NCBI GenBank assembly: GCA_963995525.1
Contig: OZ023212.1
Location: 6,702,717 to 6,766,716 of the forward strand
Direction: 5' to 3'
DNA: 64,000 bases
DNA from: Escarpia spicata
Lineage: Eukaryota; Annelida; Polychaeta; Sabellida; Siboglinidae
Shown: positions 30,865 through 41,754 of the stretch, one piece after another
How the letters are laid out: each line of letters begins with the position of its first letter
Numbering within the stretch: the stretch's first letter is position 1
Program-made: the position numbers and the translations under genes
Notes under the pieces: generated by a model
The model's database searches: none
What the model was told of the DNA's origin: nothing
Seen by the model: only the letters and a program-made list of their open reading frames with translations

Positions 30865-31215
30865 ATAATCTTTGGGTAATGCCGTGATTACAAAGATTAA
30901 ACGTGATGGAGATAGACAGCATTTACAAGATGATCTTGACAGGTTGATCAAATGGTCTGAAAAGTGGCAAATGTTGTTCAAATTTGGGAAATGTAAATGC
31001 ATCCACATGGAACATGGAACGAATATGTACAATATACAATGGGGGTACTGTACTGAGTACTATTGTAAAAAAGGGACCTAGGGTTAACCATTAGAGGTGA
31101 TATGAAGGTTCCAGAACAGTGCGGAATTGCAGCTTCAAAGGGAAATCAAATCCTTGGATTAATTAGACGAAATATAGCATATAAGGAAAAAGAACTAGTA
31201 ATACCGCTGGTATAT
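30865..31215 (+). pseudogene. CR1/Jockey-like LINE RT fragment
   Basis: The first part (30872-31080) encodes DRQHLQDDLDRLIKWSEKWQ and FKFGKCKCIHMEHG, the region just after the catalytic palm in this RT lineage. After a frameshift comes QLQREIKSLD, then EKELVIPLVYK-like sequence. Several stops are present and there is no catalytic YADD box upstream. It is a short decayed copy of the lineage also seen at 14725-15000. Confidence 0.8.
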
Positions 31216-31219
31216 AAGT

Positions 31220-32290
31220 TTGCCGTTCAAATTATACTTACATGACGAATATGGGCCAAGACACAATAAGTACCTCATCACATTGTTACATTGAAATATC
31301 CGTATGTATGCAGGAACTCCGTACGATACGACTTGTCGGCGTAAATAGTGACCTGCCTCAGCTAAATAGGTATGTATAATTCTGAAATGGAGTTTTGTTC
31401 CTTTTTCACTTCCGCAACTTATAAGATTTAAACGATACCTCATTTGTTGAAATGTTTTCAGTAGTTTTTCTATGCATTGCCAAAAATGAAACAAACTTTA
31501 AAAAATGCGACGGTTTGGAGAAAAATACGTTTAAAATTGGGCTGTGTGAAAAACCAATCCCCACGACAACCATACATTTAATGTTTTGTATGTTTAGGAT
31601 AATTTTCAAGGCAAATAAACCGGACATTGAAAGATAAAATTATAAGGCGTACGTTTCTGCCAAAATCATAACATTGATGGGAGTTAGACCTAGGAAGTTA
31701 CTTTAGGCTCGCAAGCATATTAGGTCTGTGCCATTTAATTGATACTCGGTTCGCTGTAACGGGTCAGAATTACAAATTGAAACACCCTTAGCTAACTGTG
31801 AATATAATCATCGGCAATAGGGGCCTACGCAACAAATCCTGTACTGCCTTCCGTTTTCCATGTATGGACTTCGAATGAGAATGTCGGATGCATCATGTTA
31901 ATTGACAGCGTTGTCAGAGGTAACATGTTTCACGAAACGCCCGCGTCGTAGGAATAATTAAGCCTGTCCGTTTGTTGTATTCTTATCGTAAAACTATAAT
32001 CGTAACGGAACTATGGTTGTGATCATCAGTTGTTATTAAAAATAGCAATCTGTGCAGTTAACAATATAACAGTCCCTGTAGTGTTACCAAATTACTACAA
32101 CGGGTATGGCAATCACTCGGTGGATCGTCTTGTTGAACTAGAAGTAGGTGAAGCTGGTTTTAGTATGCACTTGTCGACTGTTTGCGGTATGGGCGTAGAG
32201 AGTCTATATTGGTAAGGATGCTCGCGTTGGTGGCAGGGTTGGGCTAAACACTGGGGATTTGTGGCAATAATCCAATTGTCTTACTAATTA
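31220..32290. other. Gene-poor interval
   Basis: Nothing recognised. Confidence 0.5.
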
Positions 32291-32293
32291 AAA

Positions 32294-32597
32294 GGTAAAG
32301 GTCAGTTCCTATATAGCGCAGAATTCAGTCCTTATTCTGTTCATAGCTCTTTACAATTGATTCCCTGGCAGACCTGTTCAATAGAACACCATCTCGACTG
32401 CTGTGGGAAGCAATCAGCCACGCTGCAATTAATGCGCGAATACTATTCATACACTAATATCATTCATACAGCTGAGTGAACTGGAGCAACGTAGAGTGAA
32501 CGAACTTGCCCAAGGTTCAACACGGCAACGCAGGATTCGAATCCAGGTTCTTTCGGTTGAGAGTTCCATGCTCTAGTCACTGCGCCACTGCGCTCCA
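32294..32597 (-). mobile_element. tRNA-derived SINE, copy 2 (best preserved head)
   Basis: On the - strand the head reads CAGTGGCGCAGTGACTAGAG (A box) and, 34 bases on, GGATTCGAATCC (B box), the internal pol III promoter of a tRNA. The body contains CTTGGGCAAGTTCGTTCAC and GCATTAATTGCAGCGTGGCT. The 3' end has GGGAATCAATTGTAAAGAGC and CTATATAGGAACTGACC. Confidence 0.88.
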
Positions 32598-33049
32598 CGC
32601 AACTACTGATTATGATTACAATGTCTATATTAAATGGTCATTGTGATCTTTATATTTGCTATCCGTAGAAGAGAATTAACTTTATATATGAAGCTCCAAA
32701 ACTAAATGAAACATGTGTCATCTGTGTATGGCATGTAATAATTAGCTGTTTCAATTGGAGTGAAGGCGTATACACACGTCTGTAGAGAACAAAGTCAGAA
32801 CGTTTGAAATGGCCACTATAGCTAGACGTGCGATAATGGCTGCAGACTTAATGAAATGACAATGCATTCTAGAAATGTGTTTGCATGCTACAAGTAGTTG
32901 TCCACCGCAGGATCTGCTACGGACTGCGGTATACATTAAGTATAGGAACGCAGAGCTGTTAGCACGGATCCGTCAGCATAGGATACATATCAAACACAAC
33001 TGAACAGATAACCGTCTTATTATGTTTACCTTCGACATAACGAAATTAA

Positions 33050-34125
33050 TATTTAGGGGGCTAAGCCAGCCCAGAAGTTCAATTCAGCACTCCTCCGTTG
33101 TGGGTTCATGACACTGGCAGACCGGGAGGGTTGTTGAAGATTTTTCGCGGCGACATTCGTAAACTCAACAACAATCTCGATCTATATCCCCCCCGTTGAA
33201 CAACAACTTCAGGCTCCCCAAAAGTCTCAATTTGCACCTCATTTATGGCGATGGTATCAGTTAGTCATTTTCGTTAGTTTCGGGTTCACCGTGTGGCGCC
33301 ATTGTTGTGGCTACGTCAACCATAGCATGGCGTAGGTTCAATTCAGACAGTAGGGACATACCTCTTCCGGTTCCGGTCAAATTTAGCTTAACGACGAACC
33401 ACGAGGCACGTCATTCGCATTGATTACGTTATATATTTGAATAGGTAAATACCGTCTCTTCATTTCGCCCACATTGACGCCATGTCTGTCATCAACTTGA
33501 CACAGAGTAACACCATTGCGCCCTGCGTGTTTACCTGCAAGACGCCGAATAAACCTAATGCACGGGAACTACCAAAAGAACTCAACCAATAAATTAATTC
33601 AATGCGGCGACCTAATCACTACCATGATTACAATGTCCACAGCCTACGCGAATAGTTAATGCAACTGTACTGTTGTGTCACTTAAAATTTCGTTGTAAGT
33701 CATGATCAGGGGCAGATCCAGAGAGGATAGCGAAGGGGGAACCTCCAATTGCACTCCCGTTGAGGCTCGCCAAAAACCCTGGTGGCCGAACCAAATTCAT
33801 ATTGGGTGGGCTGAGCCGGAGCTTTCGCACGACTCCGCTGCCGTCGGATCCTGACATCGGAGGGGGGGGGGGGGGGGGGGGGACATTTTCGCGTCGACGT
33901 TCATAATTTCGGGGGGCACATTCAACAGATCTAGGGGGACACACCAGTCTACCGCAGGCATTTAGCCGAAGCTCAACTCCGCCATCGTCGGATACTCACA
34001 TCGAACGACCGGGGGTGATAGGTTTTTGAATTTTTTATGGCGATGTTCACAATTTCCGAATATCTATAGGGGGCACATTCAACAGGTCTCGGGGCACGCC
34101 ACATGCTCCGTGGATCCGCCCATGA
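33050..34125. repeat. Repeat-rich block with poly-G tract
   Basis: Degenerate copies of a module of about 190 bp (CGACGTTCATAATTTCGG, GGGGGCACATTCAACAG) occur at about 33885-33945 and 34035-34110, with weaker resemblance at 33150-33250. A G homopolymer of about 22 lies at 33861-33882. Confidence 0.7.
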
Positions 34126-34139
34126 TTATGTATCGCTTT

Positions 34140-35030
34140 CTAAAGAAACTGTCAACACAACGTCCACTTCAAAATATAATCATTATCAAATAATGTTTTT
34201 GAACCAGTCATAATTAGTGTTTCTTTTAATGTATCGGCTTCGTGACGGTAATAAACATCTGTTGTCGCTAACGTATGCAAAGAATGGTGTTCTTATAAAC
34301 CTCTTCTGTCTTGTAAATGGGCGGGGTATGATTGATGATGTCACGTGTTCGTATGAAGGTGTCATTGTCGTGATATACGACGCAGGTACATATCACAGCC
34401 AAGTGTTGACGAATCGTTTGTCAATACGACCCGTGTGTATCCTCTCCCGCCCGGCAAACAGCACTCGACACTGCCACTAGCACACCTCTCCACAGACGTC
34501 TGGTTACACAATCAAATAGATACGTCCATATCTACACCAGACATTACTACAAGTCACCAACCAGCTCTACGATCGCCATGTTGGTTTTCTGCGGCATTGC
34601 AACAATAGTTTCTGCCTTTGCATCCCCAGTCTCTATTTTACCTTTGCGACGGTCCCTTCTAACAGTAAACTCCCACACAGTAAAGTGTCTGGCTACAGTC
34701 GTGTCAGCATAAATCAAACTTACAAACACCTAACAGATTAAATGCATTATCCGCATTATGAATGTATCCTAGGTTAAACAAAGCGTTGACAGTCATCTGG
34801 GAATTATTTCGATCTGGGCCGCGTCTTGTAAATCTAGTTAAATTGACGTTCTATATGATTTGATGGTTCTAAAATAGTTCGCTAGTGAAACAATTGCTTT
34901 AAAATTAAATGTATGGTTGGGGGTTTGGCGACAGGTCCCTAAAAGACGCAAACTGTCTTATGTAGCTTTTAATCACCATTCACAAGGTGGCTACGGTAAT
35001 AAATCAAAAGTAAAATAAAATATATAAATA
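34140..35030. other. Unassigned interval
   Basis: No supported gene or repeat. Confidence 0.5.
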
Positions 35031-35091
35031 TTGTTATATAAGTTAAAAAAAACAAGCTGACATGCCATGACAGAGAGATTTCACAGCTCTC

Positions 35092-35163
35092 TGCCGTGAC
35101 CAGGATTCGAACCTGGGTTCTCTCGGCCACAACGAGAAGTACTAACCACTATACGATCACGGC
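35092..35163 (-). tRNA. tRNA-His (anticodon GTG)
   Basis: The - strand folds into a full cloverleaf of 72 bases. Acceptor GCCGTGA pairs with TCACGGC perfectly. The D arm is CGTATAGTGGTTAGTAC. The anticodon arm is TCTCG-TTGTGGC-CGAGA with anticodon GTG, and the T arm CCAGG-TTCGAAT-CCTGG is perfect. The A and B boxes are consensus (TATAGTGGTTAGTA, GGTTCGAATCC). A T8 run on the - strand (about 35044-35052) about 40 bases downstream could terminate pol III. It charges histidine in cytosolic translation. Shared flanks with the pseudogene at 29904 indicate a locus duplication rather than retroposition. Confidence 0.92.
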
Positions 35164-35218
35164 CGTCGCGCCAGCTGGCAGACAATGCTCGCTGCGTTGC
35201 CGTAGTGCCGAAGTACAA

Positions 35219-35246
35219 TGGGGGGGGGGGGGGGGGGGGGGGGGGT
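35219..35246. repeat. Poly-G tract
   Basis: About 26 consecutive G. Confidence 0.98.
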
Positions 35247-35794
35247 GCGGAAGATTGGCAGATTGCTTCAATGGGCGCCAGTTTGCAGTGCCGTCCTCAG
35301 TATTTGGTTTTTCTTATAATTATTTAAATATATTTCTTATATATATATATATATATACGCCACTACAGGCCTATGTAGAGTTGTTTGCTATTTTCCCAAC
35401 TGTCTCCTTGTCGCTTTTTTTTTGTTTGCTTAACATTAGTAACAGCAACAATACTAAGGTAACGTGCTTTAGCACAGTGTCCATCCTGGTGCAAGGTCCC
35501 GCATGGATAGTTCTTCTCTGTGGCGTCGTCTGAACCTCGGCATTGGAGGGGTCGTCAATATAAGCTGCCGTGTTCCATTAACAATCTACATAAATATGTA
35601 TGATGTCAGAATAATTCTATAGAAACTGGTGTGGTCATAAAGTGTATAGAATTATATAGAATATTCTATTGAATTTATATTGTCACTTCGATTTCTATAA
35701 AGTTCTATAGAATATGTTATGTAATTCAACAGCAAAATTATTCTATAGAAAATCTTCCGAAAAAATCGCATAGAATATATTCTAGGATACGTTC

Positions 35795-35797
<3 letters not shown>

Positions 35798-35878
<81 letters not shown>
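35798..35878. repeat. (TA)n-(TG)n microsatellite
   Basis: TA repeats pass into about 62 bp of TG repeats. Confidence 0.98.
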
Positions 35879-36297
35879 CATACATAATATTATAGAATTG
35901 TTTGTTCAGAGTAGTGGTGCAGCAGGCCATATTTATGAAACATACACAAGGGGTCAAGGCCTATCGCCCACAATACGCAACTGGGTTTTATGCTCAAAAC
36001 GGCACATTTTGTATGAAAAATGTTAACTTTGATTACGATTGATGCCCCTTTGTATAAACTAGCAGAATTACGGAATTATGTTTACGTAATGAAACGTACT
36101 AATGGCTAAAACATGGGATCTACGTGGTGCGATCTACGTCACGTGTAAGCCTACAGTAGGCTACTTAGGAATTTCGAACTCTGAACACAAAGCTCGTCAT
36201 TCTAATCCTGTTGCAACCGTTTCTAGGCTTGCACAATTTAGTTCACTCCTCGTTGCTTCAGGTCACTCATGTGTATAAAGAAGTAAGCTACTAGCAT

Positions 36298-36425
36298 TCA
36301 CTCACTCACTCACTCACTCACTCACTCACTCACTCACTCACTCACTCACTCACTCGCTCGCTCGCTCGCTCGCTCGCTCGCTCGCTCGCTCGCTCACTCA
36401 CCCACCCACCCACTCACTCACTCAA
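36298..36425. repeat. (CACT)n-(CGCT)n tetranucleotide array
   Basis: About 14 CACT units, then about 10 CGCT units, then mixed CACT/CACC units. It is a compound array with a single-base switch. Confidence 0.98.
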
Positions 36426-36477
36426 CCAGCCACACATCATCATCTCCATGATGCTATAGACTGTGGTTGTTATAAAT

Positions 36478-36625
36478 GAATTAGTGTTTTCCGTGCAATA
36501 ATTACAGCATAGCTGAATACTTCCCAGAGAATTCGAGATGATGTACGATTGAACATGTCTGCCAGGGAGTGACGTGTAAAGCGCTTCAGGCAGTCCTACC
36601 CACTGGATACCGCGCTGTATACAGG
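36478..36625 (+). mobile_element. 3' fragment of the SINE family
   Basis: AATTACAGCATAGCTGAAT, GTCTGCCAGGGAGTGACGTG and TAAAGCGCTTCAGGCAGT match the 3' half of the SINE at 42270-42575. The tRNA head is absent, so this copy is 5'-truncated. Confidence 0.7.
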
Positions 36626-37189
36626 ACGTACCGTTATCAACATAGTACTAGACAGATCTACACAATAAACATAAAGTTGATAATGAATAATAGGCGAGGA
36701 AAACAGTTTTTACACGTAAAATCTGTGTACGTGTAGATTAAACGAGCCAGAAGGACTTCGAGTGGAACCAAAGGTGCATTTCTCCCGTCGGATGTCGTGT
36801 GTGAAACATTGAGATATTAAATATAGCCACGAAACATCGTTAATAACATTTGGAAAGATTCTTTCTGACGAAATTCCCTCCCATTTGTTGTCTGAGCAAA
36901 GATCACACGTCTCTCTGATAAGGCGTAATATCGGCAAAGGGTGTAACGTGCATACCGCCCTTTGGTATTTCGATATTTTTGGATTTACCAATATTTAACA
37001 AACACTGCGTTAATGTGGGTTCTGTTCACCTTCTAGCTTACACTGTGTCGAATCGCCGTCCGCACCCTTGCTACGCGCTATCGATCAGGCGGACACTTTC
37101 GCGGGGCAAACAAACGGAAGACGGTAAACGCAACACCTTGTCGTGTCTCAGCCTCATTTCGAATGCGACGGATATAAGCCGGTTACAAC

Positions 37190-40100
37190 ATGAGTGCTTT
37201 GGTTAGTACCCCCGCAACGACCCAAACTGCAACCGGTAGCAGCGTCTCAACCGAGCACCTCTGGCCGACCGTTAGTTCGACTCTCGGAGATAACAATATG
37301 ACAGTAACGGAGAATACGATAGTGACCGTCCGCAGTGGATCAATGACGTCGGTGGAGACAACAAGCATGATGACGAATAACGTCAAGCCCCAAGACAACA
37401 CAGTCTTCAGCGCTTCAACGGAAGGTAACGTCACCGATGCCACCAATACCACGGAGACGGCGATGGTAAACGTCTCAACTACACAAATGGCAAAGCTAAA
37501 CGGCACGACGACAGAAATGACGATAAACAACACGACCACGACACTGTTAAACGCCACGACAACCTCGCTGGTGACTACCCCTACCACCTTATCGTCCAGC
37601 ACGTCCTCCGCCAACTGGATTGAATCAATCACGATGACGACGATAACCTCGCAGACCGGTTCCACATCCGAGGCCAAACCCAGCACCTCAGCCACCACAC
37701 CACGGACAAGCACCCGTGGAACGACTTCGGGTGTCTTCCCCTCGACTGCGCCCCCGCCGACTGTGACAACCTACCCGGCCTCCCAGACGACGTGGAGCGT
37801 GCCCTCGCGCGGCCTCGGCACGACGACCACCTCGCCTCGCCTGCTCTCCGACAAGAACATCTACATCGGCGCAGGCGCCATCGCTGCCGGCGTCATGCTC
37901 GTCATCATCCTAGCCAGCATCTTCTGTTCCAGACGTCGCAAGCACAGGTAGGACTGCGGACATGTCACGGCGTTTCTTCTTCCCCTTGCTCTTGCTTACA
38001 TTCATGGCTGCTCACACAGTTACCTACCTTCCCAAGGTCCCGTTTCATGCTGTCATTCCATCTCGGCTTTGGTCTCCCTCTTCGTCCTTTGCCACCTTCA
38101 GTTTTCTATGCTCTTTTTAACAGTCTGTCTTCGCTGATTCTTTGCACGTCTCCTGCCCATCTCATTCTCTTTACTATATAGAGTAACCTAGGAAGATGAT
38201 GAAAGCTTCATCGTCTTAGGTTACTCTAGATATTCTTGTCACTGCATTTAAGGGTGTATACCTATATATATTCGTGTGTTTGTTTGATGTCAATGTGCTC
38301 AAACTTCGTTTAGTGTATTTTGCCTCAAAATAAAGCTGTGCATAGTTACATGCCTTAGAAGGTTATTTTTATAGGTCGCTCTACAAGTATATAGGTTACT
38401 TTTAGAGTCAGGGCTAGGGCTAGACAATGGTTAGTGTTTTCGTGTACGCGCACGCTTCAAAAGAATACAACAATTTCCCGAGTGGAAATTACCATACCAT
38501 GTCATATTACGATTAGGAACCAGAGCATAAATCCGTATAAGCAGTGTTATTGTGTTATTGTTATTTATGACCGCCTACAGCCACTGCTCTAACCGGCGAG
38601 TCACAACTAGCAACGAAACGTATGATGTTTAAACCGACTCACGTTCTGATTCCTTGTAATCTAACCTGATACGGTAATTGTCACCAAAGAAACAGTGCTT
38701 ACTAAGCAGAACTTGGCGGGCAGTAAACCACCAACGTAGCTATGATTGAACACTGTATTATGAACATTATATTAATTATTAAATGAAAAATAGGACCAGG
38801 CGGTCTCTTTTAATGTTCGTATACCCGTTCTCATTTAAGCTTTTTTTGAATAACACAATGTCTTTGTTCTTCTCTTTATGAAAACTGTATGTATATAATT
38901 ACATCAGATTTCTAAACATAACAATTCAAGTTTGACATAACCCTAACATGTAATTTTATAAAGTAAGTGCATTAATTTATTTAGAATATGGGAACACCTA
39001 CTAAACGAATAATGCGCCATTGCAACTGTGCACAAAGGATGGCAGGTAACTTTCTAAGGAGTCTATATTAGACTCCTTAAAAATAAATAAAGAAGTCATA
39101 ATGGCTGAAGATTCCAACATCAACAGCTGTGTTAACAATACAATTGCGACATAACGAATTAACTTATTGATCTAAAAGTCAACACAACGGGTGTGTTTGG
39201 GGACTTTCTCAATAATTACTCATAGATTTTACCAAAAATAACCTTACTGACACGATTTTCGAATTACAAAGCAACACTACTAGATAACTTTTTATGTAAA
39301 CTATCCAAACACAAACTAAATTCATCTGGTATTCTCATCAAAGTTTGCATGTTTTAATACAAAATGTGATCATGATGACCCAAAGCCAAAATATGCCAAT
39401 GTTACAAGACATTCGTTTAACGCGTAGGCCAAATTGTTATCAACCCAAATATAAATTTAAATATTGTGAGAGATATTCTTTTAAAAAACTAAAGGAAAAC
39501 ATTTCCCAAATAAACGTGTAAAGTTCATCAGATCTCGCCAACAAAATACACAGTCCAATTAATGTTTCTTTTAGAAAGAATTTAACTGCTAAACACAATT
39601 CAGAATTTATTTTTGAAAAAGTGAAAACAATATTATATGCAAAACCCAGTTATAGAATCGATGGTATATCTACCAAGTTATTGAAATTTGTAAAATAAGT
39701 TTTAACAGAGCCACTTACAGTAATAATAAATCAAACTACTGAAACAGGAATATTTCCAGACAACCTAAAATTAACAAAGGTAATCACATTATTCAAAAAC
39801 GAAAATGATAGTGTATTTACAAATTAACGATCCATATCACTGTTGCCTGTTATATCAAAGGTAATCGAACAAATATTATGTTTAATCAGCTATATACATT
39901 CTTTCAAAACCAAAATCTATTTTTCAACAGTCAGTATGGATTTAGAAAGGGACACTCGACATAACTAGCTGCATTAGAACTAATTGATAATATCATTCGT
40001 GAAATGGACAAAGGTGAAATTCCCAAAGCCATATTCTTAGATTTATCAAAAGCCATCGACATTTTAATAAATAAACTGTCATATTACGGAGTCAGAAGAT

Positions 40101-40289
40101 GTGCAAATGGTGTCATAAAGAGCTATTTAACCAACAGGACACAGTATGTTGAAGTGGAAGGCACATCATCTGACACGTCAGTAATCACTTCAGGAGTGCC
40201 TCAGGGCCCTATGTTAGGGCCTCTTATTTGTTTGATATATATATATATATATATAATATATATATTTGATATTATATATGGAACTAAAC

Positions 40290-40356
<67 letters not shown>

Positions 40357-40776
40357 AACCGACATTAAAGAAGAAGCAGCTTGCCAAATGTATATATCAA
40401 GACGCTTCGCTCTTTCTGTGTTTGCAGTAAATGCAGGAAACTGGCCGTCGACGATGGCAATATCAACGCGTACGAGGTGGAGATGGCTAGTCGCCTTGGG
40501 GAAGACAACATCGGCGCCACGCTGGTCGAGTCCGACGACCCAGCAGACGACAAGCCCGAGATCCGGAACTACTTTCAAGACGGACTACGTTCAGAAGAGA
40601 ACAACTCGAACACCGGTGATGAGGAGGCGCCGGAAAGACGTGCGGCACCTCCTAGCGGGATAAAGACGGAAGACCGCCTAAGCGTTGGTCCCGTGATGCT
40701 GAGCGACTCTTCCGGTTCGACGCAGGAGACGTATGACCGCGCCTACAGCACCCACGACACCTTCAAGAGTTGGTAG
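37190..40776 (+). CDS. Mucin-like type I membrane protein gene (two exons seen)
   Basis: Exon 1 is 37190-37947 and exon 2 is 40428-40776. The donor is CACAG/GTAGGA and the acceptor TTTCTGTGTTTGCAG. Phase agrees (two bases plus one), giving 368 residues. The extracellular part is rich in Thr/Ser with many Asn-X-Thr/Ser sequons (NNTTTT, LNATTT, LNGTTT), so heavy O- and N-glycosylation is expected. A transmembrane helix (about 224-246, IYIGAGAIAAGVMLVIILAS) is followed by a stop-transfer CSRRRKH. The cytoplasmic tail from exon 2 is acidic (VESDDPADDKPEIRNYFQDG) and ends AYSTHDTFKSW. No signal peptide is visible after the ATG at 37190, so an upstream exon may supply one. Function is unknown. The exons are GC-rich against AT-rich surroundings. 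Confidence 0.75.
37980..38175 (-). pseudogene. LINE 3'-end fragment in intron
   Basis: On the - strand the frame gives QRISEDRLLKRA and, after one stop, GRRGRPKPRWNDSMKRDLGK. This is the basic K/R-RGRP-RW--(S/D)-KRDL tail shared by many LINE proteins. It lies just after the donor of the mucin-like gene. Confidence 0.7.
38179..38228. repeat. Near-perfect 50-bp palindrome
   Basis: TAGAGTAACCTA, GAAGATGATGAA and the matching TTCATCGTCTT, TAGGTTACTCTA form two arms around AGC with one or two mismatches. It could extrude as a cruciform or fold as an intronic hairpin. Confidence 0.93.
38230..39590. other. Intronic AT-rich sequence
   Basis: Nothing recognised apart from AT richness. Confidence 0.5.
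39595..40235 (+). pseudogene. L2/CR1-like LINE RT fragment in intron
   Basis: Fragments in order across frames are: SYRIDGISTKLLKFV (39650-39690), TGIFPDNLKLTKVITLF (39748-39798), LLPVISKVIEQI (39840-39875), SQYGFRKGHST (39931-39960), IPKAIFLDLSKAIDIL (40017-40065) and TSGVPQGPMLGPL (40185-40225). The last box precedes the catalytic YADD, which is missing because the fragment ends in an AT run. Stops and frameshifts are frequent. Confidence 0.85.
40235..40355. repeat. (AT)n and (TGTC)n microsatellites
   Basis: AT repeats at 40238-40265 and a pure TGTC tetranucleotide run of about 64 bp at 40292-40355, just upstream of the exon 2 acceptor. Confidence 0.97.
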
Positions 40777-41384
40777 TGTACGGCGTTTAACATCACCGGA
40801 CTCGTCATCATAAATAGAACCCAGCAGGACCGGCTATACCCAGTATATGTGTACCCATTCGGATCTTCACAAACTGTGACTCCTATTAGAAACCGAAATA
40901 TACCTATAATACCTTATTGGGAACCTACAGCTAACAACTTGGCTTTGCTATTAAGATGGCGACGACGCCGGAAGACGACATGATGCATGCGCCGAGAACC
41001 GAAAATTTTCAAACAACGCCACATTGAGCTTCCTACGTCGCCCTCACTGGTTTGGTGTGAGCTTAATAACACATGTAATTCCAATAGGGTGAACTTTAAC
41101 CGGGTTTCTGTCAGCACTAATGATTCCAGCATGGTCTCGAACTCTGCTAAATTATGCATTCATTCTAGGAACATTCTCCACAGCGCTCGAAATCTTAGAC
41201 CCTATGTATTTTGTAATACGTCTTCCTGACATGAGTGTATGTTATTTTTATATAGTGATATCATGAATGCGGACACTTTAGTTCCGGTTGTATATTTCCA
41301 GATTAATGCGCTTCCGGGTAAACGAATCATGTATATAATGCGGCATATATTTGTGTTTGGAAATTCCGTTCATGTGAAATTATG

Positions 41385-41510
41385 TCGGTTTCCGGATATC
41401 GGGGTACGGATTAACAAGGTTCCGGATTAACGAGGTTCCGAATTATCCATGTACGGATTAACGAGATTCCGGATTATCGGGTCCAGCTGATCGAGATTCC
41501 GTTATATCGT
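41385..41510. repeat. Short degenerate repeats (CGGATTAACGAG-type)
   Basis: GGATTAACAAGGTTCCGGAT recurs with small changes several times (GGATTAACGAGGTTCCG, GGATTAACGAGATTCCGG, GATCGAGATTCCG). Confidence 0.8.
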
Positions 41511-41754
41511 AATTACGCCAATGCTATTGTTTCAATTGACGCGAATGTTTCATATGTGTTGATGACAGTTTAGTTGATTAGGTCAAATCAAGTACCGACA
41601 TGGAATAATCCACTCTACAATCTGCATACCACAGGAACGGTAGCCAAATCCACCTACTTTATGGAGAGGCTCTCAATAGAGTTTACTGTTGGCACTTTAA
41701 AGGTTCTTGGGGGCAAAGGTTAAGATCGGAACACGCTGAACTCTTACATAATTG

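Noticed and set aside
37183..37713. 176-codon valine-rich frame on the - strand
   Set aside because: It is the shadow of the threonine-rich mucin exon (ACN codons read as NGT valine). It lacks splice or promoter support.
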